Shown here piece by piece: positions 16,007 through 24,424 of a stretch of DNA of 27,507 nucleotides. The notes below the pieces were generated by a model. The model did no database searches. It was not told where the DNA came from and saw only the letters and a list, made by a program, of their open reading frames with translations. The first letter of the stretch is position 1. Each line of letters opens with the position of its first letter. The DNA is from Bacteroidales bacterium (GTDB lineage Bacteria; Bacteroidota; Bacteroidia; Bacteroidales; Muribaculaceae): assembly GCA_004557385.1 (NCBI GenBank), contig SFEA01000035.1:1-27507 (forward strand), written 5' to 3'. A program made the translations under genes and the position numbers.

Positions 16007-16053
16007 CATTAACATTATAAAAAACAATAGGTAAAAATAAATCATCACACCAA

Positions 16054-17478
16054 ATGCGAAAACAACTATTAATGCTTATGATGATTGCCGGTTTGACAAT
16101 GGCGGCACAGGTGCCGCTCGACTCTTGCCGGAACATGGCATTACGAAACAACAAGGCGATACTCATTGCCAACGAGAAGATAAACGCCGCAGGCTATCAG
16201 CGTTCCGAAGCAAAGTCGGCTTACCTGCCGGCGCTTGATTTGCAAGCCACCTACCTCTACAATCAAAAAAACATCTCGCTGATTGCCGAGGATGCACTGC
16301 TGCCAACCAAATCGTTCAACCCAGCCACCGGAGGCTACGATTTCAACATCCTCACCGACCCAACAGGCAAGCCAGTGATGGTGAATGGCCAGCCGGTTCC
16401 CAGCCAAGTGGCATTGCTGCCAAAAAGCGCCCTCACCTACGACATTCACAACGTGTTTGCCGGAGCATTAACACTCACCCAACCAGTGTATTTCGGCGGC
16501 AAAATCAAGGCGATGAACGAAATTACGCGCTACGCCGAAGACCTTGCCAAAGCCATGCGCAACAAGGCTATGGAAGACGTTGTTTATCAAGTTGATGCCG
16601 CCTACTGGCAAGTGGTGTCGCTGCGCGCTAAGCATGATTTGGCTGAAAGCTATGTGCAACTTCTCGACACCCTCAACTACAACGTGAATGCCATGGTGAA
16701 GCAAGGCGTTGCCACCAAAGCCGATGCCTTGAGCGTGGCTGTGAAGCTCAACGAGGCAAACGTAGATTTGACAAAGGTGAAAAACGGACTTGCGCTGTCG
16801 CGAATGCTGTTGGCACAGCTGTGCGGACTGCCGTCGACTACCGTGATGACCCTTGCCGACGAAGGCAAACAGCAAATCGACGATACATCGATGCCTGCCA
16901 CCACCTACAATATGAACGACGTGTATGCACGCCGCCAAGACCTTAACGCACTGCAGCTTGGAGCCAAGATTTACGAGCAAAAAGCAAAGGTGGAGATGGC
17001 GTCGATGCTGCCGCAGCTGGCTGTTATGGGAATGTATTCGGTGAGCAACCCGAACTCGTTCAACGGTTACGCCAACAAATTTGCCGGAGCATTCAGCGTG
17101 GGCGCTGTGCTAAAGGTGCCTCTGTGGCACTGGGGCGGCAACTACAACAAATATCGCGCAGCGCGCACCGAGGCAGTGATTAAGAACATCGAAATTGCCG
17201 ATGCACGCGACAAGATTGAGCTGCAAGTGAATCAGGCTTCGTTCAAGACACAAGAAGCCGTGAAAACCCGCTTTGCCACCATGTCGAACCTCGAAAAAGC
17301 TAACGAAAACCTGCGCATTGCCAAGGTGGGCTTCAAAGAAGGCGTGATGCCAGTGGACAACGTGATGGCTGCCCACACCGCATGGCTCAAAGCCAACAGT
17401 GAAGCCATCGATGCGCAAATCGACGTGCTGCTGTGCAACGTATACTTGTCGAAGGTGCTTGGCACAATGAAGTATTAA
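16054..17478 (+). CDS. TolC-family outer membrane efflux protein
   Basis: Outer-membrane channel component of 474 residues for a tripartite exporter. The signal peptide covers residues 1-18 (MRKQLLMLMMIAGLTMAA). The rest shows the duplicated TolC pattern of long helices with Ala, Gln and Asn spacing, such as RNMALRNNKAILIANEKINA, plus the beta-strand segment LTQPVYFGGKIKAM and its second-half counterpart LKVPLWHWGGNYNKYRAAR. It ends in the helical IDAQIDVLLCNVYLSKVLG. It is the first gene of the operon; the membrane fusion protein follows 50 bases later and two permeases after that. The substrate is unknown. Confidence 0.93.
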   Translation: MRKQLLMLMMIAGLTMAAQVPLDSCRNMALRNNKAILIANEKINAAGYQRSEAKSAYLPALDLQATYLYNQKNISLIAEDALLPTKSFNPATGGYDFNILTDPTGKPVMVNGQPVPSQVALLPKSALTYDIHNVFAGALTLTQPVYFGGKIKAMNEITRYAEDLAKAMRNKAMEDVVYQVDAAYWQVVSLRAKHDLAESYVQLLDTLNYNVNAMVKQGVATKADALSVAVKLNEANVDLTKVKNGLALSRMLLAQLCGLPSTTVMTLADEGKQQIDDTSMPATTYNMNDVYARRQDLNALQLGAKIYEQKAKVEMASMLPQLAVMGMYSVSNPNSFNGYANKFAGAFSVGAVLKVPLWHWGGNYNKYRAARTEAVIKNIEIADARDKIELQVNQASFKTQEAVKTRFATMSNLEKANENLRIAKVGFKEGVMPVDNVMAAHTAWLKANSEAIDAQIDVLLCNVYLSKVLGTMKY

Positions 17479-17528
17479 TTTTGAGAGAGAAAAAACCAAT
17501 ATCACGATAACAAAAAACATATCACATA

Positions 17529-18530
17529 ATGGAAGAGGCAAACCAAATTAAACAAGAGAATAAATCAATCATGGCTGGCGTGGCAATTTTCGGGCTCGTG
17601 GTGGCAGCGTTGTGCATAGCCGGGCTGCTGCTCATCAAGCCTGCCGACGAATCGGTGCAAGGACAAATCGAGGGCACCAGCGTGAGAGTGTCGGGCAAGC
17701 TGCCCGGACGATTGGTTGAAGTGTATGTCGAAGAGGGCGAAATGGTGCATGCCGGCGATACGTTGGCACACATCCACTCGTCGCTCGCCGACGCTAAATT
17801 GCAGCAGGCGCAGTCGATGGAAACCGCTGCATCGGCTCAAAGCCAAAAAGCTGAAGGCGGCACACGCGTTGAAATCATCAACACCGCCTACAACCTTTGG
17901 CAACAAGCCTTGGCTGCCCAGCAAATATCAAAGAAAACCTACGACCGCATGCAAAACCTTTTCAACGAGGGCGTAATATCCGAGCAAAAGCGCGACGAGG
18001 CATTTGCCCTTTACAACGCTTCGAAGGCGCAAGCCGATGCTGCCAAATCGCAATACGAAATGGCAAAACGAGGCGCACAAAACGAGGACAAGGTGGCAGC
18101 ACGCGCCATGAAGGACGCTGCTAAAGGCACCGTCGACGAGGTGCAAGCTTTGCTCGAGGACCAATATCTCGTTGCTCCGTGCGACGGCGAAGTAACCGAC
18201 ATCTATCCCAATGTTGGCGAACTGGTGGGCGTGGGCACGCCGGTGATGTCAATCCTCAAAAAGGAGGACCTTTGGGCAACCTTCAACGTGCGCGAGGAGT
18301 TGCTCAACGACCTGCAGAACGGCAAGGAAATAAAGGTGATGATACCAGCTTTGGGCAAGATGCAAACCACCATGAAGGTATATTACATCCACGACCTCGG
18401 CAGCTACGCCGTGTGGAGCTCAACCAAGTCGACCGGACAATACGACAGCAAAACATTTCAAGTGAAAGCACGCCCTGCCAAACCGATTGACAATCTGCGT
18501 GCCGGCATGTCGGTAATTCTCGAAAAATAA
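17529..18530 (+). CDS. HlyD-family membrane fusion protein
   Basis: Periplasmic adaptor of 333 residues linking an inner-membrane pump to TolC. One membrane anchor lies at about residues 14-36 (MAGVAIFGLVVAALCIAGLLL). A lipoyl-like half-motif follows (VSGKLPGRLVEVYVEEGEMV), then a helical hairpin of about 120 residues rich in Ala, Gln and Lys, and then the second lipoyl half (LVAPCDGEVTDIYPNVGELV) and a beta-barrel domain. The order matches EmrA/YbhG-type adaptors. It lies between tolC and two ABC-2 permeases, spaced 50 and 12 bases, so it belongs to one operon. Confidence 0.93.
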   Translation: MEEANQIKQENKSIMAGVAIFGLVVAALCIAGLLLIKPADESVQGQIEGTSVRVSGKLPGRLVEVYVEEGEMVHAGDTLAHIHSSLADAKLQQAQSMETAASAQSQKAEGGTRVEIINTAYNLWQQALAAQQISKKTYDRMQNLFNEGVISEQKRDEAFALYNASKAQADAAKSQYEMAKRGAQNEDKVAARAMKDAAKGTVDEVQALLEDQYLVAPCDGEVTDIYPNVGELVGVGTPVMSILKKEDLWATFNVREELLNDLQNGKEIKVMIPALGKMQTTMKVYYIHDLGSYAVWSSTKSTGQYDSKTFQVKARPAKPIDNLRAGMSVILEK

Positions 18531-18542
18531 TCTCAACTAACG

Positions 18543-19718
18543 GTGATTAAAGAATTTTTTGAAATATTGCGTAGTTCGGTGGCTCGCGGGCTGAATGAGG
18601 TGAAGCACCATCCCATGTATTTGGGATGTATGGTGGCTGTGCCCGTGTTTGCGGCTGTGTTCTTCACCACCCTGCTTGCCGACGGCGTTGCCGACAATGT
18701 GCCAAGCGCCGTTGTCGACCTCGACCAAAGCCCGGCATCGCGCAGCGTGGTGCGCACCATCGACTCCTACCAGAGCGTTGATGTGAAATATCAGCTCGAC
18801 AGTTACAGCCAAGCAATGGACTATCTGCGCCAAGGCAAGATAATGGGTTTCGTAATCATACCCGAAGGCTTTGCCAGCGACTTGCTTGCACAACGCAAAC
18901 CCGAACTGAGTTTCTACATCAATTTTTCGTGCATCACACCGGCTTCGCTGATGCAGAAAGGCTACACCACCGTGTCGTTGATGTCGAATGCCGGCGTTAT
19001 GCACGGCACCTTGTCGGGCATGGGCATGACCGACAGCGCCATAAGCGCCATGCTTCAGCCCTATGTCACTCACATGCACGCACTTGGCAACCCATGGCTC
19101 GACTATGGGTTATATCTGAGCAACTCGTTCGGCAGCACTGTGCTTGCACTCATGGTGATGATTCTCACAGCCTACTCGGTGACAGTGGAAATTAAAAACC
19201 ACACATCACAGCAATGGCTGCAAAGTGCCGGTGGCAGCATGTGGATGGCTGTGTTGGGTAAACTGTTGCCACAAACGCTCATATTCTTCCTTTCGGGATG
19301 GACAATGCAACTCATTTTCTACGGCTTTGCAGGCTACCCGCTCAACTGCCCGATGTGGCAAATGGTGCTGGCTGTGCTCATGCTTGTGGTGGCGTCGCAA
19401 GGATTTGCCCTCACCGTGTCGAGCCTGATTGTAAATCCGCGCATGGCGCTGTCGATGTGCTGCCTCTCTGGCATTCTGGCTTTTTCGATTGCAGGATTGT
19501 CGTTCCCGGTGGAACAAATGTACAGCGGAGTAGGCATCGTAAGTTGGATTCTGCCATCACGCTACTATTTTATGATTTACTGCAACCAAGCGCTTAACGG
19601 GCTGCCATTTGCCTATTCGGCACCCTGGTATGCCGCAATGATAGTGTTTGCGATTCTTCCATCAGCCCTGCTTTGGCACCTGAAGCGCAAATGCTTGAAT
19701 CCGGTGTATGTGCCGTAA
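18543..19718 (+). CDS. ABC-2 type transporter permease (first of pair)
   Basis: Inner-membrane protein of 391 residues with the ABC2_membrane_3 layout, as in YbhS/YbhR. One N-terminal membrane segment (about 26-48, ending TTLLADG) precedes an extracytoplasmic domain of about 145 residues beginning VPSAVVDLDQSPASRSVVR. About five further membrane segments follow from residue 195. The start is GTG at 18543, 12 bases after the adaptor stop; no ATG gives the complete first segment. It is paired with a second permease that starts 22 bases after it. An ABC ATPase is needed for function in this family, but none is encoded in the operon. Confidence 0.88.
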   Translation: MIKEFFEILRSSVARGLNEVKHHPMYLGCMVAVPVFAAVFFTTLLADGVADNVPSAVVDLDQSPASRSVVRTIDSYQSVDVKYQLDSYSQAMDYLRQGKIMGFVIIPEGFASDLLAQRKPELSFYINFSCITPASLMQKGYTTVSLMSNAGVMHGTLSGMGMTDSAISAMLQPYVTHMHALGNPWLDYGLYLSNSFGSTVLALMVMILTAYSVTVEIKNHTSQQWLQSAGGSMWMAVLGKLLPQTLIFFLSGWTMQLIFYGFAGYPLNCPMWQMVLAVLMLVVASQGFALTVSSLIVNPRMALSMCCLSGILAFSIAGLSFPVEQMYSGVGIVSWILPSRYYFMIYCNQALNGLPFAYSAPWYAAMIVFAILPSALLWHLKRKCLNPVYVP

Positions 19719-19740
19719 CCCTAACCTCACCCTTGCAAAA

Positions 19741-20919
19741 ATGAACAAATTAACTGAAATATTACACGATATATCGCGGGCATTTGTCACCGAATACAAG
19801 CTGCTGTTCACCGATGCCGGCGCCTTGCTGTTCATCATCTTCCTGCCGCTTGCCTATCCGGTGCTCTATTCGCTGGTGTATAACCCCGAAATCATGAAGG
19901 ACATACCGGTGGCTGTGGTCGACGATTGCCGCACTCCCATGTCGCGACAATATGCCCGTATGCTCGATGCCACCGACCTGGTGAAAGTGGCTGGTTATGC
20001 CGCCAACATGCAGGAAGCCAAAACTATGCTCAACCGCAAAGATGTTTTTGGCGTGGTTCACCTGCCAGAGGACTTCTCGCGAAAGGTGGGGCGCGGCGAA
20101 CAAGCCGACATTGAAGTATATGCCGATATGAGCGTGTTTTTGCGATATAAAAACATCATGTCGGCTACAACTGTGGTGGGCAACGAACTGGGCTCAAAAG
20201 CCCAAAGCAGCAAACTCACCGGACTTGAAGATGCACAAGCCCAGCACAATATGCCGGTGCCCTTCAGGATTGTGCCTCTTGGAAATTCCACCATGGGCAT
20301 GGCTTCAGCCATTCTGCCCGGCATATTAGTGATGATTCTGCAGCAGGTGTTTGTGCTGTGCATCTGCATGGTGATGGCAACCTCGCGCGAACGGAAACTT
20401 GCCAATGGCGGCATCGACCCGCAGGCTGCCAACGTGGGTGCTTTTGCCATGCTTATAGGCAAATCGCTTTGCTATTTCACAATCATGATTGGACCGATGA
20501 TTTATTTGTGGCGATTCATGCCAATAGCATTCTCTCTACCTCAGAACGGGCATTTGATTGACGTATTCATGCTTGCCGTTCCTTTCATTTTCGCCGTAAT
20601 TTTCTTTGCTTTGACCATGCAGACATTCGTAAGAAAACGCGAATCGGTGTTTTGCGTGGTGGTAGTTACGTCGGTGTTCTTTGTGTTTATTTCAGGAATT
20701 TCGTGGCCTCGGTTTGCAATGAATCCGTTTTGGACCATCGTAGGCGACGCCATCCCATCAACCTGGGCTGTGCAAGGTCTTTGGGGAATATCCAATATGG
20801 GTGCCACGCTTGCACAACAACGCACCTGTTATCTGGCGCTATGGCTACTCACAGCAGCCTATTTTGTGATTTCATACCTTTTGCTGCGGTTTGTCGACCA
20901 TCAGCGCAAAATCGAATAA
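19741..20919 (+). CDS. ABC-2 type transporter permease (second of pair)
   Basis: Inner-membrane protein of 393 residues with the same architecture as its neighbour. A first membrane segment lies at about 24-46 (ALLFIIFLPLAYPVLYSLVY), then a periplasmic domain beginning IPVAVVDDCRTPMSRQYARM, then five C-terminal segments. These include the conserved FISGISWPRFAMNPFW loop that resembles the first permease (SIAGLSFPVEQM). The two probably form a heterodimeric pore. ATG 19741 is chosen because the frame upstream overlaps the end of the first permease and adds no family-like sequence. A hairpin terminator follows at 20970, closing the operon. Confidence 0.88.
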   Translation: MNKLTEILHDISRAFVTEYKLLFTDAGALLFIIFLPLAYPVLYSLVYNPEIMKDIPVAVVDDCRTPMSRQYARMLDATDLVKVAGYAANMQEAKTMLNRKDVFGVVHLPEDFSRKVGRGEQADIEVYADMSVFLRYKNIMSATTVVGNELGSKAQSSKLTGLEDAQAQHNMPVPFRIVPLGNSTMGMASAILPGILVMILQQVFVLCICMVMATSRERKLANGGIDPQAANVGAFAMLIGKSLCYFTIMIGPMIYLWRFMPIAFSLPQNGHLIDVFMLAVPFIFAVIFFALTMQTFVRKRESVFCVVVVTSVFFVFISGISWPRFAMNPFWTIVGDAIPSTWAVQGLWGISNMGATLAQQRTCYLALWLLTAAYFVISYLLLRFVDHQRKIE

Positions 20920-20969
20920 TCTTGTTTTTAGAGTATTTTCATCTAAATATATCCCTATAGTAAAACAAG

Positions 20970-21002
20970 GGCTCCTCAACAGCGATGTCAAGGAGCCTTT
21001 TT
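20970..21002 (+). terminator. Terminator between the export operon and the convergent aroB operon
   Basis: The 7-base stem GGCTCCT (20970-20976) / AGGAGCC (20991-20997) is followed by TTTTT on the plus strand. On the minus strand the stem is followed by the T-rich CTTGTTTTAC, so it may stop transcription in both directions. Confidence 0.75.
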
Positions 21003-21024
21003 ATATGTGGCGCCTGTTGCGTTT

Positions 21025-22086
21025 TTATATGTGCATCAAGTCGCGATAAAGGTCGAATGCCTCTTTCATGGTGTCGTCATCAATTATTGAATCGATGCGA
21101 ATGTCGCCTGGCGCTCCAAGCAATGTGCAATTGATTTCGCCATAGCTGCTCTTTTTGTCGTGTTTCATCAGTCGCAGCAGCTCGTCGTAGTCGTCGCAAG
21201 TGATGTGGAATGCGCCATAATTGCCAAGCACATAGTCGGCAATGCGATGCACATCGGCGCTGTCGAAGCCGCACTTGAAATGCGACAGCACAGCGTCAAT
21301 CACCAAGCCGTATGCCACCGCATAGCCGTGAGGGATGGGCTTCTGGCGAGCCATTGCCATGCTCTCGAAGGCATGCCCTGCAGTGTGACCCAGATTAAGC
21401 GCACGGCGTATGCCATGCTCGTGAGGGTCCTGGCGAACTATCTCAGCCTTCACTTCAACCGACTCCTTCAGCAACTCAAGCAGGCGGTCTTTGCTGCCAT
21501 TAGCCACATCGAAGTTCACAAGCGACATAAAGCAGTCGCGGCTCTTTAGCAAGCCGTGCTTGAGCATCTCGGCATAGCCCGATTTCACTTCAATTTCCGG
21601 CAAAGTGTCGAGGAAAGCAGTGCTGATAATCACATCGCTTGCTTCGCAAAAAGCTCCAACTTCGTTTTTCAATCCGTTGAAGTTTATTCCGGTTTTTCCG
21701 CCTATGGCTGCATCTACGGCGCTGAGCAGCGTGGTGGGGATGTTGACAAACGGAATGCCACGCTTGAATGTTGCTGCAGCAAATCCGCCAAGGTCGGTGA
21801 CCACACCACCGCCCAAATTCACTGCCAATGAGTGGCGCGTGCCGCCTGCCTCGCCAATCTGTTGCCACACCGAAGTGAGCGAATCGATGTTTTTGTTCAC
21901 ATCGCCGGCGGGAAACTCCACCACAACGGCATCAGCAACATATTGGTTGTCAGCCAGCCGAGGCAGCACCTTGCAACGAGTGTTGCTGTCGGTGATGACA
22001 AACAGTTTATTGAATTTTTTGGCCTGCAAAACGCGTGTCAACGCATCGCTCACTGCATTGGTGAATATAATGTTTTGATGTTCCAT
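21025..22086 (-). CDS. aroB: 3-dehydroquinate synthase
   Basis: Second enzyme of the shikimate pathway: it converts DAHP to 3-dehydroquinate using NAD and a divalent metal in the cytosol. The protein has 353 residues. Motifs are FPAGDVNKNIDSL, GGGVVTDLGGFAAATFKRG and PTTLLSAVDAAIGGKTGIN. The metal ligands are Glu in KSGYAEMLKHGLL and the His residues in LNLGHTAGHAFES and IPHGYAVAYG. ATG 22086 is used; an in-frame TTG three codons upstream is less likely. It is the last gene of a four-gene operon and ends 28 bases before the shared terminator. Confidence 0.96.
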   Translation of the reverse strand: MEHQNIIFTNAVSDALTRVLQAKKFNKLFVITDSNTRCKVLPRLADNQYVADAVVVEFPAGDVNKNIDSLTSVWQQIGEAGGTRHSLAVNLGGGVVTDLGGFAAATFKRGIPFVNIPTTLLSAVDAAIGGKTGINFNGLKNEVGAFCEASDVIISTAFLDTLPEIEVKSGYAEMLKHGLLKSRDCFMSLVNFDVANGSKDRLLELLKESVEVKAEIVRQDPHEHGIRRALNLGHTAGHAFESMAMARQKPIPHGYAVAYGLVIDAVLSHFKCGFDSADVHRIADYVLGNYGAFHITCDDYDELLRLMKHDKKSSYGEINCTLLGAPGDIRIDSIIDDDTMKEAFDLYRDLMHI

Positions 22087-22108
22087 AAACGTCAATCCTA
22101 TTTAGTTG

Positions 22109-22855
22109 TTATATTGTCGTGGTGTTGAGAGCGTCAATCAATTCAGGCAGTTCGGCAGCAAATTGCGGCATCGATTCAAACACTGCATGAGCGCCACTGT
22201 CAACAAGCCTTTGGCGAGGAATCGGTCCGGTGGTTATGGCTATCGTGAACGAGCCACTGGCATTGCCTGCTTGCACACCCAAGGGTGCATTTTCAATCAC
22301 TATGGCTTGCTCCGGCGCCACTCCGGCAAGTTGCTGACCTTTGATGTATGGCTCGGGATTGGGCTTGCCATGCTTAACGTCGGCAGCAGTGATGCGCCTG
22401 TCAGCCGCAAACAGCCCGGCATATTCTTGGTCGATGCGGTTAATCACGTCGGCTTGACCGCTGCCGGTCACCAGCACTCGTTCCACACCCTTGTCGCGCA
22501 AGGCGGTGAGCATGTCGTATGCTCCGGGCATAGCCTCAACGCGTGGCAACGAACGGAAGTTGGCTGTTTTGATTTTATACATCTCTTGCGCTTCTTCGTC
22601 GCTAAGGTCGATGCCCAGCTCGCGCTTATAGATCAGCTGTATGGTTGCCCTGCCGGTCATGCCTTCATACAAGTAGAACTCGTCGCGGTCAGTGTTGAGC
22701 CCGAGGTTGTCGAACATCATCTTCCAGGCAATGGTGTGGTTGCGCATCGAGTCGTAGAGCACACCGTCCATATCAATCAACGCAGCCTTTATGTTGAGTC
22801 GGTCAACACCTCGTTGAGCAAGATATTGCCTTATCGTTTCGTCGTATTTTCCCAT
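22109..22855 (-). CDS. HAD-superfamily hydrolase, beta-phosphoglucomutase-like
   Basis: Cytosolic phosphatase or phosphomutase of 248 residues. HAD motif I is IDMDGVLYDS with nucleophile Asp28 and acid Asp30. A helical cap follows (about 45-110), then motif II in VTGSGQADV, motif III Lys in VKHGKPNPEPY, and motif IV region VIENAPLGVQAG. Motif IV has Glu-Asn where many relatives have Glu-Asp, a variant seen in some subgroups. The substrate cannot be read from sequence; a sugar phosphate is likely from the GKPNPEPY pattern. The gene lies between the DUF5715 gene (39 bases) and aroB (22 bases) in one operon. Confidence 0.88.
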   Translation of the reverse strand: MGKYDETIRQYLAQRGVDRLNIKAALIDMDGVLYDSMRNHTIAWKMMFDNLGLNTDRDEFYLYEGMTGRATIQLIYKRELGIDLSDEEAQEMYKIKTANFRSLPRVEAMPGAYDMLTALRDKGVERVLVTGSGQADVINRIDQEYAGLFAADRRITAADVKHGKPNPEPYIKGQQLAGVAPEQAIVIENAPLGVQAGNASGSFTIAITTGPIPRQRLVDSGAHAVFESMPQFAAELPELIDALNTTTI

Positions 22856-22894
22856 CTATTTTCTTAATTCAATCACAATCATACGGTTTGGGCG

Positions 22895-23644
22895 TCACTT
22901 GCGAGCAGTAATATGAAAGCAGCCCTGTTTGGTTTCGAATTTCACATAGCATCTACCCTTGTCACGCTCGTCGTAAAGTATCTCGCCGAGGATGTTCTTA
23001 AGGTCGGCAAGCGACACTATGAAGGTTGAGTCGAGGCAAATAAATTTGGCATAACTGATGTCGAATGTAGTGGCATAGCAGTGAGCCGACTGCTCCGAAG
23101 CATTACGGTTGCGGCGGCGCAACTTTGCCACCGAGCGGTCGGTGCGCAGCACACTGGTGACCTTTATGCGATACTCGTGTCCACCTCGGGCACGTATGGT
23201 GTCGGCAAATCGCCTGCCAATGTCGTCGAGCAGTTGTGCTGCCTCGGGCACAAGAAACGGCATCGAGTGCGTGAGCGAATCTACTGTGTAATGCTCGTTG
23301 GTGGCTATCCTCACAACAGGACGCTGCACGTTATAGGCATCTCGCAGGCTCTTTATCGGCTTAATGCCAATGCTTTCGGCTGCCGAGATGTGCATACCGT
23401 TGGTGTCGTTGAAGATACTGCGAAGCCTACCCGGCACAATGTGCACCGGTATGCTGTGAACTATCATCTTTGCTTGTGCGCTCGGCGTGTCGGCAACGGT
23501 CTTGCCCTCGCCTGCGTTCATTGATGCCACCGGCTGCTCGTTGGCAACCGAATCGGCTGCATCGTTCTGTTCTTCGCCACCTCCTCCGCAGCCCACTATG
23601 CCCAAAAGAAACAGCGAGATAAATATTATCGATAACTTGCGCAT
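22895..23644 (-). CDS. DUF5715 lipoprotein, M15 peptidase-like
   Basis: Lipoprotein of 249 residues (GIVGC, lipidated Cys19, then a Gly/Glu/Ala-rich linker to about 58). The C-terminal half resembles DUF5715. It contains S186-AH188-CYATTFD195 and GCFH244-IT. These match the SxHxxxxxxD and late-His zinc-ligand pattern of VanY/M15 D-Ala-D-Ala carboxypeptidases, and the upstream VTSVLRTDRSVAKLRRRN fits the M15 substrate-binding strand. A role trimming peptidoglycan stem peptides in the envelope is therefore inferred; it has not been shown for DUF5715 as far as I know. It follows the nitroreductase-like gene by 10 bases in the same operon. Confidence 0.8.
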   Translation of the reverse strand: MRKLSIIFISLFLLGIVGCGGGGEEQNDAADSVANEQPVASMNAGEGKTVADTPSAQAKMIVHSIPVHIVPGRLRSIFNDTNGMHISAAESIGIKPIKSLRDAYNVQRPVVRIATNEHYTVDSLTHSMPFLVPEAAQLLDDIGRRFADTIRARGGHEYRIKVTSVLRTDRSVAKLRRRNRNASEQSAHCYATTFDISYAKFICLDSTFIVSLADLKNILGEILYDERDKGRCYVKFETKQGCFHITARK

Positions 23645-23654
23645 AACCGTTTGC

Positions 23655-24248
23655 TCACTTTCCTACCGTCTGAATGAATAGCACCCGCTTGTTGGCTGGC
23701 AAATTCAATGCTTTTTGCAATTCTTCGCGGGCAAAGCTGGCGCGCAACACCGTCTTGAGTCCTTCGGATGCGCAATACAGATACACATTCTGCGAGGCGG
23801 CACCTGCCGTATAGCCCTGCATCGATGCATCGGGCTGCAAAGTGGTGTCCACCACAAACAATATGTTCAGCGGACAGTCGATGGCAAACTGCTGCATGCC
23901 CACCAACTGGCGCAAATCGGCATCGCTCACTTTCTCAAGCGTGTTGGCTGCGGCATCATACAGGCTCACGCCCTCGGGAGTCACAACATACACCGAGAGT
24001 TCCTGACGGTTCATAGCCGTGGCTACTGTGCGCTTGCCGTCGTGCGTGATGCCCCATGCTGCCCACAGCATGTCGCTGAGCTGCTGTTTGCTCACTTTGC
24101 CGTCGGCTGTCATGTCGCGATGCGATTGACGTTGCGCAATCGATTCCATTAATGGCTTTCCGCCTTGAATGTTTGGTTTTGGTAACACTTCTGAATTTCC
24201 CAGCATTGTAATTGTCGCTAATAGCGCCGAAATAATGTATTTTTTCAT
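23655..24248 (-). CDS. Exported nitroreductase-like protein, SagB/ThcOx type
   Basis: Protein of 197 residues with a signal peptide (MKKYIISALLATITMLGNSE). The mature part has nitroreductase-fold FMN features. Near the start is LMESIAQRQSHRDM, the usual R-S-x-R-x-F/M motif. Then come LWAAWGITHDGKRTVATAMN, SLYVY-type strands (ELSVYVVTPEGVSLYD), and the C-terminal helix AGAASQNVYLYCASEGLKTV ending in VLFIQTVGK. It is short but has the complete fold. Export is unusual for a flavin enzyme of this type, though such proteins are common in Bacteroidales; the substrate is unknown. It is first in an operon with DUF5715, HAD and aroB, behind a good promoter. Confidence 0.85.
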   Translation of the reverse strand: MKKYIISALLATITMLGNSEVLPKPNIQGGKPLMESIAQRQSHRDMTADGKVSKQQLSDMLWAAWGITHDGKRTVATAMNRQELSVYVVTPEGVSLYDAAANTLEKVSDADLRQLVGMQQFAIDCPLNILFVVDTTLQPDASMQGYTAGAASQNVYLYCASEGLKTVLRASFAREELQKALNLPANKRVLFIQTVGK

Positions 24249-24281
24249 AATTTATTTTGCTATAATTGTCATTTTTCTATG

Positions 24282-24312
24282 TAAAGATAGCAAAAACTGA
24301 GCTATTCACAAA
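24282..24312 (-). promoter_or_regulatory. Promoter of the nitroreductase-DUF5715-HAD-aroB operon
   Basis: On the minus strand, TTTG (24309-24312) and TATCTTTA (24282-24289) are separated by exactly 19 bases, the consensus Bacteroidetes spacing. The last base of the -7 box deviates (A for G). The start codon is 33 bases downstream. Confidence 0.6.
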
Positions 24313-24367
24313 ACCGCATGCACAAATATATCATGCAAGGCGTGACTTCTGTGTGGAATAATTTGTG

Positions 24368-24375
24368 TAAATTTG
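24368..24375 (+). promoter_or_regulatory. -7 box for the EamA transporter gene
   Basis: TAAATTTG followed by C is a perfect TAnnTTTG, 49 bases before the ATG at 24425. It lies back to back with the minus-strand promoter at 24282-24312. Confidence 0.55.
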
Positions 24376-24424
24376 CACTCTGAAATCGTCAGAATTCATT
24401 AATAACTATTGTTTTAGGCTTATC

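Larger units (their letters stand above)
15737..16053. promoter_or_regulatory. Divergent regulatory region between the reductase and exporter operons
   Basis: This 317-base AT-rich region has no gene. It holds a minus-strand -7 box (15820-15827), a plus-strand promoter (15977-16006), and two perfect inverted repeats between them: AAAATG-TCAT-CATTTT (15863-15878) and CTGCATTTGCAG (15900-15911). Their place between divergent promoters suits a shared operator. Confidence 0.5.
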
